The notes beneath the pieces were generated by a model that made no database searches, was not told the DNA's origin, and saw only the letters and a list, made by a program, of their open reading frames with translations. A DNA stretch of 64,000 bases from Spizellomyces sp. 'palustris' (taxonomy: Eukaryota > Chytridiomycota > Chytridiomycetes > Spizellomycetales > Spizellomycetaceae): contig QEAR01000034.1 in assembly GCA_006535965.1 (NCBI GenBank), forward strand, positions 150,587-214,586. The letters run 5' to 3'. Shown here piece after piece: positions 20,775 through 33,900 of the stretch. A program made the translations under genes and the position numbers. The first letter of the stretch is position 1. The number at the start of each line of letters is the position of its first letter.

Positions 20775-23700
20775 TCACTCCAAATTCATTTGAGCTAATC
20801 CACCAGCTTCACCCAAAGCACTCCTCACAACACCCCAGACAACTTTCCCAACAGACACAGTATCCCCCTTACGTCCATGTCCTTTTCCCAACATTCGAAA
20901 CTCTCGACACAAATCCTCACAAACAGCTACTCCTTCCGCCGAGACAAAATCCAAAGCGCATTTAATGCAATCACCATAATTGCTGACTTGATGGGCAAAT
21001 CCGGCTGGTAGGAAAACTGTATCGCCCAGACGTTGGTGTAAACGGATGGGTCGAACGGAGTGGGAGGTGACGAGGTCGTGGAGATGGGATGGGTGGAGAT
21101 AAAAGGTTTGATCATGTATTGGGTCGTCGATCATGATGGGGTACGGGTGGGTGGGGTGACGGTAGTGGTGGCGAAGATAGGATCGGAGGTTGGAGAGGGT
21201 GGAAGGTGGGAATAGATCCCAAATGGCACCTTCGAGTTTGTGGGGTGGAATGGGTTCTGGCGAGGGAATGGTACTGGGTTCCGTTTCTGTGGTACTGGGT
21301 TCTGTTCTGGGAGGAAACCAATGTCGTTGACTTGACACCAAAACATTTGCAGCGTCCGCAACATCAAGGTGCAGATTGGTGGTGCCCCCCGTTTGGTCCG
21401 GATCGTAGCCATAGGCAGCATACATTTTAGGACCAAGGTCGGGTGGGACATCTTTTTCTGAAATGTGAGAAACCAGGTTGAATTTTCCATCGGGATGAGT
21501 GTAAACTGGTATAGGGATCAAGTCAAGGAAATCGGTCGAGTGCTTTGGCAATTTTGCTCGAAAGTGCATGTCGCTTGGCCAATCCTGCAGGGGGTGTCCA
21601 ACAGCTGGTTAATGGTCTACACACTACGTAAAGTCTAAATGCCGTACCTTTAGCTTAACAATGGTTCCTTCTTCTTCTCTCTTTCCAAACCCTTTAAAAA
21701 AGGAGGCCAAACGCGAACCATAGTGTACCTCGCCAGATTTGCAGTCAATAAGACTAGCAATCTCCTCGCCTGCAAGATCCGCAAACACTTCTGGTTTCCA
21801 GTGCTCAGTCACCCTGTGTGCCATATCTGTTACAAAAATGGCTTTTCTCTGCCGCCAATAGTGTTGGAAGAGAGGCACAGTAAGCTGTTCGTATGGGATA
21901 ATTATTAGATCCGGGTGGGGTGCATTGATGAGGCTGTCAACGTCAAATGAGTCATCGATCTTTATATTGGGGATTTCATTTGAGTGGATATGGGTGATAC
22001 CGTTCGCCATCCGGTTGACTTCCCCATTAAGGTTTCCATCCAAATGCGGGTGAATGATTCCATTCGAGTGTGTTGCTGTTCCGTTGATGCCCAAGTTGCG
22101 ATTGGCATGCTGCTTCATCCATCCTTGGACCCAATCCCTTGATCGAGTCATCTGGTCTATATCCCAACGACTAATGACCAAAAAGTTGCGCATATCATGC
22201 GTTCGTCTGAATGAGCAAACCATCATTGGATTCTTGGCGTTTCCCGTTTTGGTGTCTGCGTGCTTGATAGATTCGACTATTGGGCCCGTTTTACCCGCTT
22301 CGGATGCATGCCCATTTGGGACGCCCCACCCTTCTTCAACGCACAAAAGGCACATATCCCTCCCACAGATAGTGCACATGTAATAAGTATTGTATATTCC
22401 TTGCTCGCAAATATCACATGTTTGCCTCGTAAACGGAATGGGGTGCTTGATACAGTGGAGGGACGCGGTTGTCCGGTTGCCCGATGCGTAGGCCGTAATG
22501 TGAGCCAACTCTCTGCCGATACATTCGCGAAATGCAGTATAGCTCGAGCAAAGTTTGTACGCTGTTGCATCACTCAATGGCGGGAAGCTTCCAGGCTGGG
22601 GTATCGACGGGACGTTGACATCGTCCATAGGCTTGTCTGAGAAAAAGTACGGATCTTCGATGGGGATCTTGTCTTTCATGCGAAAAGCCCGCATACCTTG
22701 GAAACGGCACGGTTCCCCTTTTTTGGCGAGGCAGGGTCGACAGCGGTCGTAACGACCGTATTTGCCCGTCTTGCATGAAAATGCTTGTACTTGAAGATCC
22801 AGGTCTGTTCGATCATGGACCAACAGGGGCCATCCATCCAAAGTGACGCTGGTACCATTCTGCGCGAGGGGCGTGGCATTCGGGTGCTCTATAGCCTCCT
22901 TGACCCCCGGTCCACGCCTCGATCGCTTTGTGGGAATCACACCGTCTGATTTGGCACTTTTGCCCTCAGTACCCACCACCACCACCTTTGCGCGCTTTAA
23001 CAGAGTAGATTTGACTGTTGCGACCTTGTCATCCTTGGCAGTCCCTGCCTCTTCATCCTTCACATTCTTGGCTACTATCCCTCGATCATCATCAAGAACC
23101 CCCGTTTTGGATCCGTTCGCGTGACTACCACCATCTGATCCCGCCTTTGCTCCATCACGATCCACCTTTTTCTGCTTAACCCGCTTTGCCTCTGATCCAA
23201 CACGACCGTTCACATGCCCGATAATGTCATCCCCCTCAACATTGCGTTCTTGCGTACTATGCTCTGCATGAACGGGCTTTTGCCCCAACCTTACACGTTT
23301 GGGTTTGCCCTGCGTGACATGGGCCGCGTTGGGTGTGTAGCATATGTTGGCGGTTGGAGCGGCGGGCGAGATCCCATTTGAAATGCTGCTAGGGATGGGT
23401 GGTGATGGTACCAACGGCACGGGTAGATGCGTGTCATTGGGTGTGTCGCATGTGTTGGCGGTTAGGATTCCATTTGAAATGCTGCTAGGGATGGGTGGTG
23501 ATGGTACCAACGGCACGGGTGGATGCATGTCATTGGGTGTGTCGCATGTGTTGGCGGTTAGAGCGGCGGATGGGATCTTTGGTAGTGGACAGGATGGATT
23601 TGAACCCAATTTCCGCCGTTTTGGTGACCGAGTGTGTATCAGTGCGGTAGAACCCTCTGTAAGAGTCTGTTTCGAGAAATCTACAATAACGCTCTTTGGC

Positions 23701-23990
23701 ACCTCCCCTTTCGACATGTGAAATTGTTCACTCTCATCACTCGTACTCCCAAAACCGTCAACATCGCTCAGACTGGATACATTGGAATCACTCAGATAGG
23801 TCCGTCGTCGTCGTCGTTGGATGGATTCGTCACTTTCATCACTCGTACTCCCAAAACCGTCGACATCACTCAGACTGGATACATCGGAATCACTCAGATA
23901 CGTCCGTCGTCGTCGTCGTTGGATGGATTCACTTGGGAGTTTGGGTTTGGTGAGGGGTTTGCGGTTTTGGAATGTGGGTGATTGGACCAT
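20775..23990 (-). CDS. KDM3/JMJD1-type JmjC histone demethylase
   Basis: KDM3 enzymes remove mono- and dimethyl marks from histone H3 lysine 9 with Fe(II) and 2-oxoglutarate. The first exon (23990 to about 21649) starts MVQSPTFQNRKPLTK. It has a disordered N-terminal half with two tandem duplications, then Cys-rich zinc modules (YDRCRPCLAKKGEPCRF; CDICEQGIYNTYYMC with ICGRDMCLLC), the arrangement found just before JmjC in this family. It ends FKGFGKREEEGTIVKLK. The second exon begins DWPSDMHF, rebuilding the KDM3 hallmark KLKDWP. The JmjC core has TTNLHLDVADAANVL (Fe ligands His and Asp) and PAGFAHQVSNYGDCIK (second Fe His), followed by ALDFVSAEGVAVCEDL. All iron ligands are present, so an active enzyme is likely. 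The intron is 63 bp, with GTACGG at the donor. About 1,050 aa in all. Confidence 0.92.
23374..23565 (-). repeat. Two tandem 96 bp units inside the KDM3-like coding region
   Basis: Units at 23374-23469 and 23470-23565 are nearly identical and in frame, each encoding 32 residues with the core TANTCDTPND and PSPPIPSSISNGI. A decayed third start (TANICYTPNAAH) follows. The high DNA identity points to recent duplication or gene conversion. Confidence 0.85.
23734..23937 (-). repeat. Two tandem 102 bp units near the KDM3-like N-terminus
   Basis: Units at 23734-23835 and 23836-23937 differ at only a few bases and encode 34 residues each, with ESIQRRRRRTYLSDS and SSLSDVDGFGSTSDES. The Arg run comes from a repeated CGTCGT tract, which may have promoted slippage. 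The units are in frame and could double a basic nuclear-targeting patch. Confidence 0.88.
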
Positions 23991-24164
23991 TCCTAGTAGC
24001 GTTCTTTGATGTCTTGATGCTTTTTGTTCGTCGCCCTACAATCTACACACCACATGCGTTCCAATGAAAGTATCATGAGCCCCGTTTTAGATTAGAGTTT
24101 ACGACCGTCCCATATTAAGGACATCGTCAGAATTGAATGCATTTGTCAAACCACATTTGTTTAC

Positions 24165-26336
24165 ATGACCAAACCACCGTCGCCAGTCAGCTTTTTAGGG
24201 CTGTTCATGCTCGCTTCCACACGACATGCTTTTCATACATTGTCACGCATCATGACCCACCCGCTCTTGGTCGTGGTGGGCACAACGGGCGTCGGAAAGT
24301 CGCAGCTGGGGATTGAGCTCGCAAAAGCGCTGAATGGAGAGGTTGTGAATGCGGATTCAATGCAGGTATGGCATGGATACCAATAAGAGTAGAGCCCAAA
24401 GAAAGCGAAAGTGTTTGGGCTTTTTTTGCTAGAGGTGTGAGAGAAGGCAGAAATGTTATTAGTTGGGACATGTATATAGATTGTGTTTTTTTTTTGTTTA
24501 TTGCTTCTTGACGTTTTCAAATATATTTCTTTCTCTTTTTTTGCATTGTTTATTTTCAAGGTTTACAAAGGGTTGGATATCACGACCAACAAGGCAACAA
24601 TACAAGAACGAGATGGTATCCCACATCATTTACTGGATTTCGTGGATCCCAGTCGAGAGTACTCTGTTTCCGAGTTTCAACGAGACGCATTAAAAGTGGT
24701 AAACTTTTATCGTCCGTTTATTCCACTTACAACTCCCTACCTATTTTTTTTTTTTTACTTTCAGATTTCCCAAATCCACTCTAGAGGCCATACACCTATT
24801 CTCGTCGGTGGAACAAACTACTACATCCAATCTCTCCTATGGCGAGAAAGTATCATTGCCTCTGCATCTGAACCCGATTTGGGTGCACCCGATATCCCAC
24901 ATGCCAGTCTAGCTACCCACCCACTGTTAGATCGTATGGCGCGGGCATTGGATGCTACGGATCCCAAACAAAGGTCTATGCAACAGATTGCAGAGTTTGC
25001 GAGGACGGATGAGTTGGTGGAGTTGGTTTCTTTTGTGGATCCTGGTATGTTTTGTTTATGTTTGTGTTTTTTTTTTGGGTATATTTTTTTTGATGCGGGT
25101 TCTAGGTATGGCGGATCGATGGCATCCTAATGAGGACCGTAAGCTTCGACGAAGTCTTCAGGTAACCCCACAAAAATATCCGTTAATGAAAAAAACGATT
25201 AATATCCGCGCCCATAGATTTTTTATACGACGGGAAAACCCCACAGTGAATGGATCGCAGAACAAAAAGCAGCGACAAGGGATACATTGCGGTACAGTTC
25301 CAATCTCCAACGAAAAAATAGTACTCTTCATAACCCGCAACTTTACAAACTTTAGATTCAAAACATGTATATTCTGGCTTTACGCCGATCCACCCGCCTT
25401 GTATCCCCGCCTTGACCAACGGGTTGACGAAATGATTAAAGTATACAACTTTTTCTTCTGTTTATTTTACCTGTTAAATCTCTCAACTCGTGTTTATAGA
25501 TGGGTTTATTCTCAGAATTACAGGATATGCGCAAAAAACTCGTCACAGGACAAGTAATCGGTCCACTCATCAAAGACCACGACCCACCATCATATAATTA
25601 CACTCGAGGAATATTACAAGCCATTGGTAAACCCCATTATCGTCATTTCAAAATCATAATGTACTTACAATCATGGATAGGGTTCAAGGAATTCGACACG
25701 TATTTTTGTCATCTTGAATCTCAATCTACTGGGGTGGATATAGAGATGGTTTGCACGCAAGGTATAGAAAACATGAAACGAGCAACAAGGCAATACGCCC
25801 GTCGACAAGTTACGTGGATTAAAAATAAGCTGGCGGGCAAGTGTCTTGGTGTGGAGGGGGTTGGGTTTTATTTGTTGGATGCTACAAGTGAGTTTTTTGT
25901 TTTTCGTTTGTACATTTTGTTTTTTTTGAGTTGTGGTTGTGGTTGTTGATTTGGGGTGTTTTTGGGTAGGTCTTGATGGGTGGAATCAAACCATTCGAAA
26001 CCCCGCTATCCAAATCGCTAAAGGTAAAAAAAAAAAAAAACAATTGCAAAATGAATTACATACATTATTACTCTAACTTTTAACATTCCAATAGATTTCC
26101 TTGAAAATAAATCCACACCCGATCCATATACCCTCTCACCCCTCGCATCCGCCCTCCTACCAAAACAACAACAAGAACAACAACAACCCACCAAACCACC
26201 ATGGACAAAACAAACGTGTCCAGTCTGTGTAGACCGGAATGGAATCCCACGGGTATTGAATGGGCGGCAAGAGTGGGAGGTACATGTTCAGACAAGAGGG
26301 CATAAAATGCGGATACAGAAATTGGGTGTAATGTAG
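24165..26336 (+). CDS. MOD5: tRNA dimethylallyltransferase (Mod5/TRIT1/MiaA family)
   Basis: The enzyme adds an isopentenyl group to A37 of tRNAs that read UNN codons. About ten small exons join in frame. The first has the P-loop [13 protein letters not shown] and VVNADSMQ, spliced to [13 protein letters not shown] and [12 protein letters not shown]. Then come [26 protein letters not shown], and [19 protein letters not shown] spliced to [52 protein letters not shown] and [12 protein letters not shown] follow. The C-terminus has a matrin-type C2H2 zinc finger, CPVC with H and H in VHVQTRGHK, as in eukaryotic forms. Three in-frame start codons (24165, 24207, 24252) precede the P-loop. The stretch between them is Ser/Arg/His-bearing and may be a mitochondrial presequence. 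Introns hold long T runs. Confidence 0.93.
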
Positions 26337-26536
26337 TGTTTTTTAATAGTGGATTCTGGTACAAGGGTTTTTTGAATGGAGGTTGGTTTTGTTGAATTGC
26401 AAACGTGGAATGGATCGAACAATGAATGAAACAAAAAATCATGGTGCATGTTTGTAATATACGAAAAAATATCAAAACAACCTCGCCAAAAAAAATGTTT
26501 ATTAAAACTAAATGTAAAAAAAAAACCTTGATATTT

Positions 26537-29500
26537 TCATCCTGGACAATGACTTAAAGGCTCAGCAGCCCTAGCAGAACAATGCAAAAGATGCGAAAAA
26601 TGCGTCGAGATTTTAGTTTCGAGGTCTAATGCTCTAAATGGTTTATTTAACCAATCATGCATTCCCGCTAAACACCACAAAAAAAAATAAATATCCAAAT
26701 GTCGATATTGATATTGAATACGATTTTTACCTTGTTGACACGCGTCATAATCATCAGCCGTTCCAGAGGCTGTCAATGCAATCACAATAGGGAGTGAAAA
26801 TCCAGAATGGGAGCGTTTGACGAGTTCTTTCATGGTTTCCAGGCCGCCCATGCGTGGCATGCTGAGATCCATTCTTGAAAAATTAAAAAAAGAATGGGGT
26901 GAGAAACGGAAGGGAAAATGGGCAAAAAAAACAACGTACAAGATAAGATCATATTGTTTCCCGTTATCCACTTTTTCTAAAACCTCGATACCGTCAACGG
27001 CAAGGTCGGCGTCGTATCCCATTTTTTGGAGCAGGCTCAGCGCGATTTGTTGATTTACTTTAAAAATCTGGTGAGTCATACCTGTTTTTGAACTGTACGG
27101 TATGCAATATACTAACTTGGATTGTCCTCGGCAACCAAGATGGATAGAGGGTACTTTTCGGCGATGCTGGTGGTGTATTTGTTTGATTTGTGGCTAGTGT
27201 TTGTTCCGCGGGGGGCACGGGCTCGGCGGTTGGATGAGCTGTAATGTTGTGTACCTCTTTGCGAATTACGGGCATCGGTATGGGTATCCTCTTGGACATT
27301 CCGATTAGCATTGCGTTGGGCATGACGCGATTCCCGACTTGGAGCCCGTCGAGATGCACCCGCGCGTCGTCCAGGCGATCTTGTCCGTGGTGTGTCATCT
27401 GACGCAGAACGTGCTGTCGTGGCGTCTTGGTCCGTATCAGAAAGGGAAGAAGAAGATGTTGAGCCGCCAGAAGTTTCGGCAGGTTCGACAATGGGAAAGG
27501 GAACGCAGAATGAGAATTTGGAACCGACGGATTCAGAAGATTCTACCCATATTTGACCGCCCATCATTTGGACGAGGCGGGATGAGATGGCTAGACCTGG
27601 TTTCAAATAAAAACAGAGGTGAGATATTATTGAAAAAATGAAAACAAAACGAGTTTATGCAAGGGGCCATGTTTTTCTTTACCTAGACCGGTACCAACCG
27701 CCGAGTCTCGGTTGTTTGGGTTATCGATTTGAGAGTAGGGCATAAAGAGCCTGGTGATTTTTTCACAGGGGATACCACAGCCTGAAAATGTGCATGGTAA
27801 GCATGAGCCTCCTACCTCCACTGACCATGGTATAGCAAAAAAAAAAAGGTAGGGACATACCCGTGTCAACAATTGTAAACAAAATGACAGCCTCGCCTGG
27901 TTCCGCGGTTGGAACGTCATCAGCAAGAGTGGCAGTCGTGTCAGTCGAGTCGGTCATCTCGGGCGTGCGCACGGGGGAGATTTCCACACCGCCACTAACG
28001 GATCCGGTCCCATTTTTCAGGGGATGATGTTGTCCTTCAAAGAGCGGGACGGGGAGCTCTGCAGTGTCGGAGGCATCAAGGCGTGTAACGGTAAATGTGA
28101 TGCTCCCTTGATCGGTAAACTGGAAAAACAAATTGCGGTAAGCATCTACAAAACATACACAAACAGGATTCCTCAGCCCTACCTTGAGCGCATTGGTCAA
28201 CAAATTAAGTACAATTTGTCGTATCCTCGTCACATCACCCAATATCCATTCGGGAACATTACGATCGACTTTAAAGTAAAATGGCAATGAATTTTCCCGT
28301 GTCCCCACTCGGACGAGATCAGCCATTTTCCCTCCTTCCGGTAAGAGTGCGCCTGCCTCCACAGTGACAGGGTTATCCGTCTTTTGACCGTCGAGAATGA
28401 GAATCTTTTTCTTTGCTGCTGCGGGGGAGAGGGCCGCGAGGTGGACTAGGATGGGACCAAATAAATCGTGAGTATTATTGTGTTGACACAAGAATAAAAC
28501 AAAGCAAATAGGAAAAAGTGGACATGGTTTTTGCAAAAAACAAAAAGATGCAAAAACACAAGCTTTTTTGCCAAAAGTACCATAATGTCCAGATATCCAT
28601 CTCTTGTGTGTGTGTGTGCTTGTGTCCCTCCAAACACCCAAACGTGCGCGGAACGGGGGAGGGCTTGAGGATACCTACCTGCTTCTTTAATACATTTCCG
28701 GAGTTTTAAAGGATTCTTTTGGAAACAGAATTTAACGTCTTGGTTTCCAATTTTGCTCAGGTCGAGGACGCCGTTGATGACGGCCAAGAGGTGTTCACCG
28801 GACGAGTTGATGAGATCGAGGCGGGACTTGTTTTCGTCCGAGAGGGCGCGGCTGTCCCAAAGGATCATGTCCGTGAGGCCAATGATGGCGGAGACGGGGG
28901 TGCGGATTTCGTGGCTGTTTTTTAAAAAGTCATGAATATTGGGTACTACGAATCTAAATAACGAGAGGATAGTTTCTCCTTTTACCTCATATTGGCCAAA
29001 AAGTGGGATTTATTCTTTGTGGTCAGCTCTGCCGCCAGCTTGTCCTTTTTCAATTGCTCCAACTCTTCCAGTTGAGCCACCTCTCTCGCCGCACGCGGTC
29101 GAACGCTGTCCAACACGGCCTGCACAAGGTTTTTCTGAGACGGGTTCAAAGCAGCCGGTAGCATGACACCGACGCATCCACTGGGAGCACCCTTTGCGTT
29201 GCGCAGACTTGCAACAACAAAGTACATGTCGTCGTTGTCAGGGCCCAAAGAGTCGATGAGGTTGGGTATGATCCAGTGGCGGGATGCGTCCAGGGTAAAT
29301 GTGTCTTGAGCTTGCAAGAGGGAGGCCAGTTCCGCAGACACGACGTGTTTGGGAGTCAGCGTCTCTTGACTATGAAGGAAAAAAAAAGCCAACAGTTGAG
29401 TTTTTATGGATAGAAAAACAAATGCAAAACGCATATACACACGGACCCATTGTTATTGACAAGGGTAATGAGCCGAAACCGCTTGTCTTCCCCACGCTGC

Positions 29501-30399
29501 TCCTGCTTTGACAAGCCTGTCATGACGGACTGAAAGTCTCCAGGGGGAGTGAGGCCGGACATCAAGTCGATGGCGGACGAGGGAAGCACCTGGCTTGGGA
29601 CGCAATAACCGACAAATGCGAGACGGACATGCAAGAGACGAGTGAGGAGCCGGGCGAGCTGTTCCAGATACGGTACACCGGTCATAGAGTGTGTGCTCTT
29701 GTAAATCATTTCCATTGCCGAGTTGACTTTTTCCTCATTGGCTTCATTGACCTCTTTCGCCTCATTGACATTGTTGACCTCTTTCGCTTCATTGACATTG
29801 TTGGAAAACAATCGCTTTGAGAGGGATGGATGGATCAAGTCGTCTCTGTCGATAGGCAAGGCACAAGGATTGAGGTCGGCAGCGAGCGAGAGTGGAAATG
29901 TTTGGACCGTGCCTCCAGGATCGTCGATCATGTTGACATCCACCTTGTTTGTGTCATTGACCAGACTCTTGTCCACATTATCCAGTAGTTCAAGGTCCTT
30001 GAGGGCATTGCCGAGAGGGAGATTCATTTGGGATACGAGAGCCGTCACGTCCTAAACCAAGAGATACACGCGTTTGTTTATATTCGCTCCCACCGACAGC
30101 CTATCCCCCATTCGATATTCAAAAGATGTTACCTGAAACTGAATACAGTAACCGTCACTCTCCGTGAGAGATACGCGAGTGACCTTTTGCAAGAATAAAA
30201 AGTCCCTATTCCCAAATGTCTTGTAGACACAGAGAGGCAAATCGAGAGTAGAAAGATGGTCTAATTCGTCAACTCTTGCATGTCGATCACCCAAATTCAG
30301 GCGTTTGTCAAGAGAAGAATCAAACAAGCGAGAGAATGAGGATGACCATCCGAGTGTATGACCGTGAGAAGAGACTAGAATAAAGAGGCGAGTGTCCAT
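26537..30399 (-). CDS. Hybrid sensor histidine kinase with C-terminal receiver
   Basis: The start at 30399 (MDTRLFILVSSHGHTLGWSSS) opens a sensor part of about 330 residues that looks PAS-like, then GAF-like (MTGVPYLEQLARLLTRLLHVRLAFVGY..), but neither is certain. A helix (LEELEQLKKDKLAAELTTKNK) leads to the DHp domain, FLANM-SHEIRTPVSAIIGL, with the phospho-accepting His. The HATPase follows: ILGDVTRIRQIVLNLLTNALK (N box), VDTG and GCGIP (G1), and TGLG with LAISSRLVQMMGGQIWVES (G2). A linker rich in Arg and Ser precedes the receiver: LSILVAEDN, YDLIL-MDLSMPRMGG (phosphorylated Asp), LTASGTADDYDAC and AGMHDWLNKPF (conserved Lys). All key residues are present, so it should signal through a phosphotransfer protein such as Ypd1. 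The stimulus is unknown. It has about nine exons and no membrane segments. Confidence 0.88.
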
Positions 30400-30996
30400 G
30401 CGAGGGGGGAAGAGTCAGAGGGAGGAAGAGCGAGAGTAATCCGTATGTGTGAATGTGGTGAATGTGAGAGAAAGAAGAAAGAAATTCTCTCTCTCTCTCT
30501 CTCTCTATTGATCAATGCGTGAATAGACTGCGTGAATAGACTGCGTGAGAGAGAAAGAGTCTTGTAGTGTGGGGAGTAATAGTAATGGGTGGGAGAGCGT
30601 CAGTCTCTCTCTCTGTGAGAGAAGAGTAATGGGTGGGAGAGCGTCAGAGGGCTGTGAGAATTGGGAGAGAGACTAGTAATAGTAATAGTAATACTAGTAG
30701 TAGTAATAGTAGCAATAATAATAATTGACAAGTGCGGATCAACTCTCTCTCTTCTCTCTCAATTACGCTTTGAAACAAAAATTATCAAGTGGAGGATCTT
30801 CCCACCCATTGGGATACAAATGACATCATTATGACTTGTGATCTGCGGATGATCCCCCCATTGTTTTCATTTCCCACTCACCTGGCACACTCCAACCACG
30901 CATTGCATGCATTTCAGTAGTGCATAACGGGGCTTGTGATTAGCAAGCAGTGGTCATTAGAGATGAGCATCATGACTCGCACTTTTACTCTCAGGC
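30400..30996. repeat. Microsatellite-rich divergent promoter (histidine kinase / SHPRH-like)
   Basis: This 600 bp region between divergent starts holds a CT run near 30487-30507, further CT tracts, and a TAGTAA/TAG trinucleotide tract near 30674-30725. A 23 bp exact direct repeat with core GGGTGGGAGAGCGTCAG lies at 30581-30603 and 30625-30647. GAATAGACTGCGT occurs twice near 30522-30545. No coding sequence is seen. The tracts probably serve as, or lie within, promoter or leader DNA. Confidence 0.7.
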
Positions 30997-33900
30997 ATGC
31001 AAGAGGACACGGATTGCACAATCGTTCCTTTTCTTAATGTCACTTTTACACCTCTTGACTCGCCCCAATTCACACACAATGTCTGTTTGGTCTGGCAGGC
31101 AAACGTCGTGGATCACCCATCCACACAGACTCATCCATTCGACTACAACGCCCAGTCTTGTCACAACGCAGACTCCTCCTCTGGCTTTTATTGCGGATCA
31201 CTGCGCATAGACTGCATATACACTTTGACAACAGGCTCGCCACAATGTGCATGGCAACTATTTCACGAAACACACTCTCGCCAGCAACAGGGGGAATCGT
31301 CACAATGCAAGGTGACAGTGTCCATGGACGGTAGCGCATTCCTTGTTCATTATCGCGAGTCCATCCTCTTGTATAAACGCATAACACGCTGCAATGACCG
31401 GCGGACGCTGTTGGGCGCCCTCTCCAACGCCTACCAACGTCGCTTGTGCACGCTTGCAGGAGACTTGACACTAGATGCTCAAAATGTCGGGTCGCCACAC
31501 CCACAACTAGAATGGAGATTGACAGTGCGCGTTTATTTGACCCCAGCAGCCTTGTCGCAATCCCAAGCAGACGCTCTGGATTCGCAAAAGCGGAATCAAT
31601 GCGTAGAGCTCCTTGATCTCTTTCCTTTTCTGCACCCAACTCAGTCTATCGATCCCCAATTTCGCACAGGCAACAGCTTTCACACGTGGGACATTCGGAA
31701 CACACCCATTGTGCCATCCGTCTATCCCATTTCAGATACACCACATCTCCAACCTCCCGCCCTCCTCCCGACTCTCCTCCCATTCCAAAAACGGGCCGTA
31801 GGGTGGATGCTGGCAAGAGAACATGTCACCTTGAACGCTAATGGACGTATTGTCCCCCGCACTGTACGCGACCCACCGCTCTTGACCTATACCATCCCCA
31901 CAGAGCATGGACACACGCTCTTTGTGCATCGATTGACGGGTGCCGTGTCCCTAGATCAACCGTTCATGCTCGAAAATGAGCAGCAAGTGTTGGGTGGCAT
32001 TTTGGCTGACGAGGTGTGTTTTATCAGACTCGTTCTACTTTTAAATTTCTTATAATACATGTGTGTTTCTAGATGGGTCTGGGAAAGACGGTCATGGTTC
32101 TTGCCTTGATTCTTTTTCACAAGCGTGCGCGGGCCTTGGAGGATACGGTTTCGAGCGGTGACATGCAGGGCGTAAAGAAACATGTTGGGAATCGGAATGA
32201 CAATATCATAGAGGCCGGGAATGGCAGGAATGGCGCGAACGGCCAAATTGTACCGGACGCAAATGACCATGACTACTGCACATGGTGCAAAGCACCACCG
32301 AGCGATAAAATTGAATTCTGGATAGCGTACGTAATTCGCTTCTTGTCTGCACGTTTGTTCTGTTGCTCAACGACCAGCTCTGTTTGTTTTTTTTTTGTAT
32401 ACAGATGTGACGAGTGCGATAGGTGGTACCACGGGCAATGCGTCGGCTTGACGCAAAAAAGGGCAAGGCGACTGGATCGCTACGTGTGTCCTTCCTGCGG
32501 TGAGTGCTTGTTTTTGCCCCATCTTACAATGCTCCTGTATTCATAATGTCCCGACAGAAGAGGCCATGGAACTGGACCAAATCTCTAATCCAATCCCAAC
32601 CTCTGGAACACTCATCATTGCCCCATCCGTCATCATTGAACAATGGATGTCGGAAACACACCGCCATGCCCCCTCGCTCACTTGTCTCGTGTACGAAGGG
32701 GACCCAGCCAAACCCGTCACTCTTACTGAACTGAGCAGGTACGATATCGTCCTGACATCATATGATACGCTGAGGCGGGAAGTGCATGCTGCGAAGCCCG
32801 AGCCTGGAAGGTCCAGACGGTATGCGAAAAAGTACAAGCGGCGCCTGTCGCCCCTCGTGCGGCTGGATTGGTGGAGAGGTGCGTTCGGTGACGAGTTGTA
32901 TATATTTTGTAACGCTAAACGTGGGGTTCTTGATAGTCGTTCTGGATGAAGCTCAAATGGTTAAAACATCCGTCTCGCAAGCAGCTGGTACGCAAATGTG
33001 CAAAAAGAATAACCAACCATGCCCACAGTACCGCTAACTCGCTTGTTTCCAAAGAAATGGCCCGCCTCCTCACGTGCATCCACCCGTGGGCCGTCACTGG
33101 GACACCCATGGGCAAGAACGGTACATCCGATCTCTACGGCCTCGTAAAATTCCTCAACATTCAACCCCTTTCGTCTTGTCCATACATTTGGTGGAAGCTC
33201 CAAAACCACCCCCTTTTTCACACGATACTGGAACGGTTCATGCATCGAAATTTAAAATCCCTTTTAAAGTCTGAACTAACCATTCCGCCGCAATCGGAGC
33301 GAATTGTGCGGCTAGAGTTTTCGCGAGTTGAGCGGGCGTGGTATGATCAGTTGGTTGAGCGGATGATGGAGGAGGTGCGGGCTCCGGGGTTTGGCACGGG
33401 GAAGCGGGCAGAAGAGATGAGACAGACTCGGTTGACGGGTTGGTTACTTCAGTTGAGACAGGCGTGGTGAGTAAACGCAATGTGGAAATTAACGCACTTT
33501 ATGAAAACCGCGTTTTAAAAACCCTACATGTGTAGTTGTCATCCACAGGTGGGCACCCAGAATCGGCGTGCGCTGGGCGGCACGCTCCGAACCATTGGAC
33601 AAGTCCTTGACCACATGCTCAAACAAGCCGTATCAAATCTATTGACGTGTGAAAGACAGCTTCATGTGACGAGAATCTATAGAGCCCAATTGCACGAGTT
33701 TATTGCCAAGCAATCCGGGTATGTTGTGGAATGAATGTGGAATAAACCTTTGGTCAGAATTTAAATTGTTCATAATGTGATTTTCTTTTATAGATGGGAA
33801 AAAGGCGCGGACGTTCCCCTCGAGATTTACCATTCAGTGTTGAGTAATGTCCAACAAACCATAAGCTCTATCCAACAAGAACTTGCCACCGTGGACGCCC

